A DNA stretch of 64,000 nucleotides, taken from Blastomussa wellsi. Lineage: Eukaryota; Cnidaria; Anthozoa; Scleractinia; Plerogyridae. Each line of letters begins with the position of its first letter. The first letter of the stretch is position 1. The translations under genes were made by a program, and so were the position numbers. Positions 62,101 through 64,000 of the stretch are shown in pieces. Where the stretch lies: the NCBI GenBank assembly GCA_947652115.1, contig OX393562.1, positions 19,448,690 through 19,512,689 of the forward strand. Reading direction: 5' to 3'. The notes under the pieces are model-generated. The model was not told the origin of the DNA and did no database searches. It saw only the letters and a program-made list of their open reading frames with translations.

Positions 62101-64000
62101 CTGATCATATAACATTTGTGTTTTTAAGAAGGGTGGTCAAAAGTGGTTTTATATGGTACATGGTTTGGTGAAAAAGTCAGTTTGCGGTGTGTTAGAAAGT
62201 AGAGAGATGGTACTTGATTGCATAAAATTTGCAAAAAGGCAGTGTTGTCAACCTAAACAAGATGATGGACCTTTCCTTCTCCCCTTCTTTGTCACTTTCA
62301 TTAATATTGGCAACACATTATCACATGATCCTGACCTATTGTATTTTGGTTTTATCTCAGTGGTTTGGTCCCACTACACAATGCTTGCTCATATGGGCAT
62401 TATGATGTCACAGAATTATTGATAAAGGTAATGAATTGAGACAGCATTACTGAATTTTTACCATTCCATACATACCGGTAACTAGTCCTATAATGATCAA
62501 TGGCAGCAAGATTTCAATTCATTGTTTTATTGCTCCTCTCAGAGTTGAGTGCTCTCGAATATTTGTTCTATTCAAGTTCAATATTAAGTAACTAGTCCTA
62601 TACATATTTTTTTCACTAGGCAGCATATTTTAATTTCATTTGGCAACTTACAAGACACCTGTACATCATATGCTAAATTTTTACTGGTAAAAAAAATGTG
62701 GGTGTGATAACTGTGATTTAAACTCTACATTTTGACGTTCAACCATGCACAGAAGACTAAAGGTACTAGAAGCAACTTAATATTAAATTATAGTTATGTA
62801 TTTATCCTCAAAAAAACATTATACAAAGAGTCTTACAACAAGATAACTTTCTGAACCAGTAAAGGATAAATACAGATCCATGGCAAATTTAAAGTTTGTT
62901 TAGGATACCATACCCCTGAAAGTGTATTTCTTTATAAGGTCTTTGAAGAAGGGGGCATAGAGTGGGGGTCTTCTTTGAGACAGGGGAGCGGGGATGGCTT
63001 ATTTTGAATCATATATTCATTATCATGATCATGATTTGATAGTAACCTACATTTAGTAAATGTTGGGGACATACCTTGTTTCCTAGCCTACTAGACGGGG
63101 CTGCCGACAAAGGTTTCATGCTGCTGTGCTCTGCATGCATTTACCGACATGATTCGATCAAAATTTGCATATCACTAAAAATCGTTGTGTAAACATTGTA
63201 TCTTTTGGCTGTTTATTAGCAGTTTACAGATCTAAAAAGAACATTTATGAGCCTTTCGCTGAGCAATTTTGTAGGCTTCTCGCTTCGCTGAATGTATAAT
63301 TCCAGCCGGCGAACTGAACGAAGCGCCTCTGATATTTATCCATTTGTGGTCTTTTCTGGAGATGCACTATGTCTAGCAAATCATCAACTGTCAGCTGGCT
63401 CATGCAGCGACTTGTAAGGATGGAAACTGAATGCGAAAGACAAACAGCCGGTACACATGACATACAACTCAGGTTGGACTTTTAGAATTCTGAGAATTAC
63501 ATGTTAACAGCTTTTTACGAAATAGGAAATGGAGATTAATTTGCAAAGAGCTGGATAAACCCGGAGTAAAAGTGTATATTTTTGTGCGAATCTATTTACA
63601 TTCAAGTGCATCGCCGCATGCACTGAAAGATTATTGACAGCGTAAATTACAAGGGGGCAGAATGGCGGCTTGAACCCTTTGTCGACAGGCTCCACCGTCC
63701 CCCGACCCATCCCCGGAGCCTGCTCACAGGCTACATGTTATTCATAGTTTGTCATCATTTACCATCTAGAGAGCGGAGATTTAAGGGACAGGGGATATTA
63801 AAAATTGAAGTGTTAGACTTGACCATTGGGGTTGGAGGGGGGGGAGGGTGGGCACCAGAGAGAGGGTGTGCTCAAAAGAGCTTTAACAGTATGTATATAG
63901 CAGTCAGTTGTAAAAGTTGGTTTCTTACACCAATCAGCTAATATGAATGCATTGTAATCATTTTTTGTGTAGCATGGCGCAAATGTAAATGCCGTGGATT
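53140..64000 (+). CDS. TNKS: Tankyrase, first nine coding exons (ankyrin region); 3' part outside the window
   Basis: Tankyrase is a poly-ADP-ribosyltransferase that acts on axin, telomeric and spindle proteins. Its ankyrin clusters bind the targets. Exons are 53140-53329, 55079-55147, 55878-56033, 57718-57813, 59073-59109, 61046-61121, 61532-61626, 62361-62427 and 63973-64000 (cut), all GT-AG and in frame (~271 residues seen). Diagnostic words are [95 protein letters not shown] and [20 protein letters not shown]. Together they cover ankyrin cluster 1 and the start of cluster 2. The N-terminus before GRELFEA is short, with no long His/Pro/Ser region like that of vertebrate TNKS1. The frame is open to an ATG-less 53002, so an earlier start is possible. 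The SAM and PARP domains lie beyond the right edge. Confidence 0.96.
54417..54776. repeat. MITE candidate in tankyrase intron 1
   Basis: It begins TTTGGTTGTTTACCATTTAC and ends GTAAATGGTAAACAACCTTT, near-exact inverted ends of about 20 bp. The interior is full of AAATGGAAA / TTTCCATTT-type words. The rest of intron 1 (53330-54416, 54777-55078) shows nothing recognisable. Confidence 0.65.
57027..57170. repeat. 144-bp hairpin in tankyrase intron 3
   Basis: ATATATCAAACACGAGAGAC and CATCACATTTCCAAAC on the left are mirrored by GTTTGGAAATGTGATG and GTCTCTCGTGTTTGATATAT on the right, around a ~45-bp centre. Confidence 0.85.
57932..59018. repeat. Long foldback element filling tankyrase intron 4
   Basis: Left-arm blocks (AAATGAAAAAACGAGCTATT, AAATAAGCTTATTTGAAAGG, CAAATTAGGTACTAATGACG) are mirrored in the right arm at 58847-59018 (CGTCATCAGTACCTAATTTG-like, CCTTTCAAATAAGCTTG, AATAGCTCGTTTTTTTATTT). 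Farther in, GATATGCCCTATTTTGTG / ATGCAATGAAAT-type blocks at 58384-58460 and 58775-58850 also pair. A SINE (58101-58382) splits the left arm. Intron 4 spans 57814-59072, so the element occupies most of it. Confidence 0.8.
58101..58382 (-). repeat. tRNA-derived SINE (family B), antisense, nested in the foldback
   Basis: Read on the minus strand the head is GGCGGTGTGGCTGGGTGGTT, then AGAGCGTTGGACTTGAAATC and GGTTCAAGTCC, a clean B box. This is a type-II tRNA-like start (Leu/Ser style). A body follows with GTTTACATTGGCCCTGAAAA and CCCCAATGGGGAGTGGTCAA, then a TTATTATTATTATT 3' tail. A short AGTA appears at both edges as a possible target duplication. Confidence 0.75.
59784..60803. mobile_element. 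Non-autonomous Tc1/mariner/pogo-type DNA transposon in tankyrase intron 5
   Basis: It starts CAGTATGTTGCCCTATTTCC and ends with the complement GGAAATAGGGCAACATACTG. The inverted ends are about 28 bp (through GGACACTT). A TA dinucleotide flanks it on both sides (59782-59783 and 60804-60805), matching TA target duplication, and CAGT termini are typical of the superfamily. The 1020-bp body repeats the CTATTTCCGGACA word internally (near 60190). No transposase reading frame is visible. Confidence 0.85.
61931..62163. repeat. Tandem repeat, 77-bp unit x 3, in tankyrase intron 7
   Basis: Units begin at 61931, 62008 and 62085 with TAATATGTATC. They contain AACATTTGTGTTTTTAAGAA and TATATGGTACATGG. 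The three copies differ at only a few bases, so the duplication is young. The last unit ends about 200 bp before exon 8. Confidence 0.9.
62428..63972. other. Tankyrase intron 8
   Basis: Mostly AT-rich DNA. From about 63090 to 63735 there is more G+C-rich, repeat-like sequence ending GGAGCCTGCTCACAGGCTAC. The word GAGCCTGTTCACAGGCTA also occurs at 57358-57375, so this is probably an interspersed repeat. No exon seen. Confidence 0.55.

Noticed and set aside
62153..62422. Plus-strand open frame overlapping tankyrase exon 8
   Set aside because: It begins inside the 77-bp tandem repeat and reads exon 8 in a different frame from the conserved ankyrin sequence. The ankyrin frame is the real one.

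Overview
The window is nuclear DNA from an animal, most likely an anthozoan cnidarian and probably a stony coral. The reasons are AT-rich DNA, short exons with GT-AG introns, single-copy metazoan genes (tankyrase, O-GlcNAcase, centractin, PIGN), intronless SOCS-box genes, and a very high load of short palindromic repeats and tRNA-derived SINEs. The species is an inference. The gene identities rest on reading exons across splice sites in frame. No database search was possible.

Layout from left to right. (1) 1-956, minus: the open start of a retrotransposon gag-like frame. It lies in the same orientation as ACTR1, probably in an ACTR1 intron. (2) 2266-4826, minus: the first seven coding exons of ACTR1 (centractin/ARP1); the rest lies beyond the left edge. 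(3) 5043-11894, plus: a complete eight-exon PLPP4/5-type lipid phosphatase, head to head with ACTR1 across 216 bp. (4) 11895-15864: a tRNA-like gene with a snap-back duplicate, and several foldback elements. (5) 15865-19054, minus: a four-exon gene encoding a SIX domain followed by a TALE-length homeodomain, an ANHX-like 'anomalous homeobox' gene. (6) 21117-27269, minus: complete five-exon PIGN. (7) 27719-29617, plus: intronless inducible-type HSP70 with heat-shock elements and TATA box, head to head with PIGN. (8) 33555-46945, minus: complete 14-exon OGA (protein O-GlcNAcase). (9) 47096-48163 and 50040-51134, plus: two intronless paralogues with WD-like segments, an acidic loop and a C-terminal SOCS box, followed by a truncated third fragment at 51413-51517. 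(10) 53140-64000, plus: the first nine coding exons of tankyrase, cut by the right edge.

The genes do not form one pathway. Several are proteostasis or post-translational regulators: HSP70, OGA, tankyrase and the SOCS-box proteins, which are probable cullin-5 substrate receptors. PIGN acts in GPI-anchor synthesis and PLPP4/5 in lipid phosphate turnover. Three neighbouring pairs are divergently transcribed from short shared promoters of 216, 449 and 150 bp.

The most unusual items are the SIX+TALE gene, the HSP70 whose C-terminus reads EEMN rather than EEVD, the SOCS-box mini-cluster, and introns made almost entirely of inverted repeats, especially tankyrase intron 4 and PLPP intron 4.
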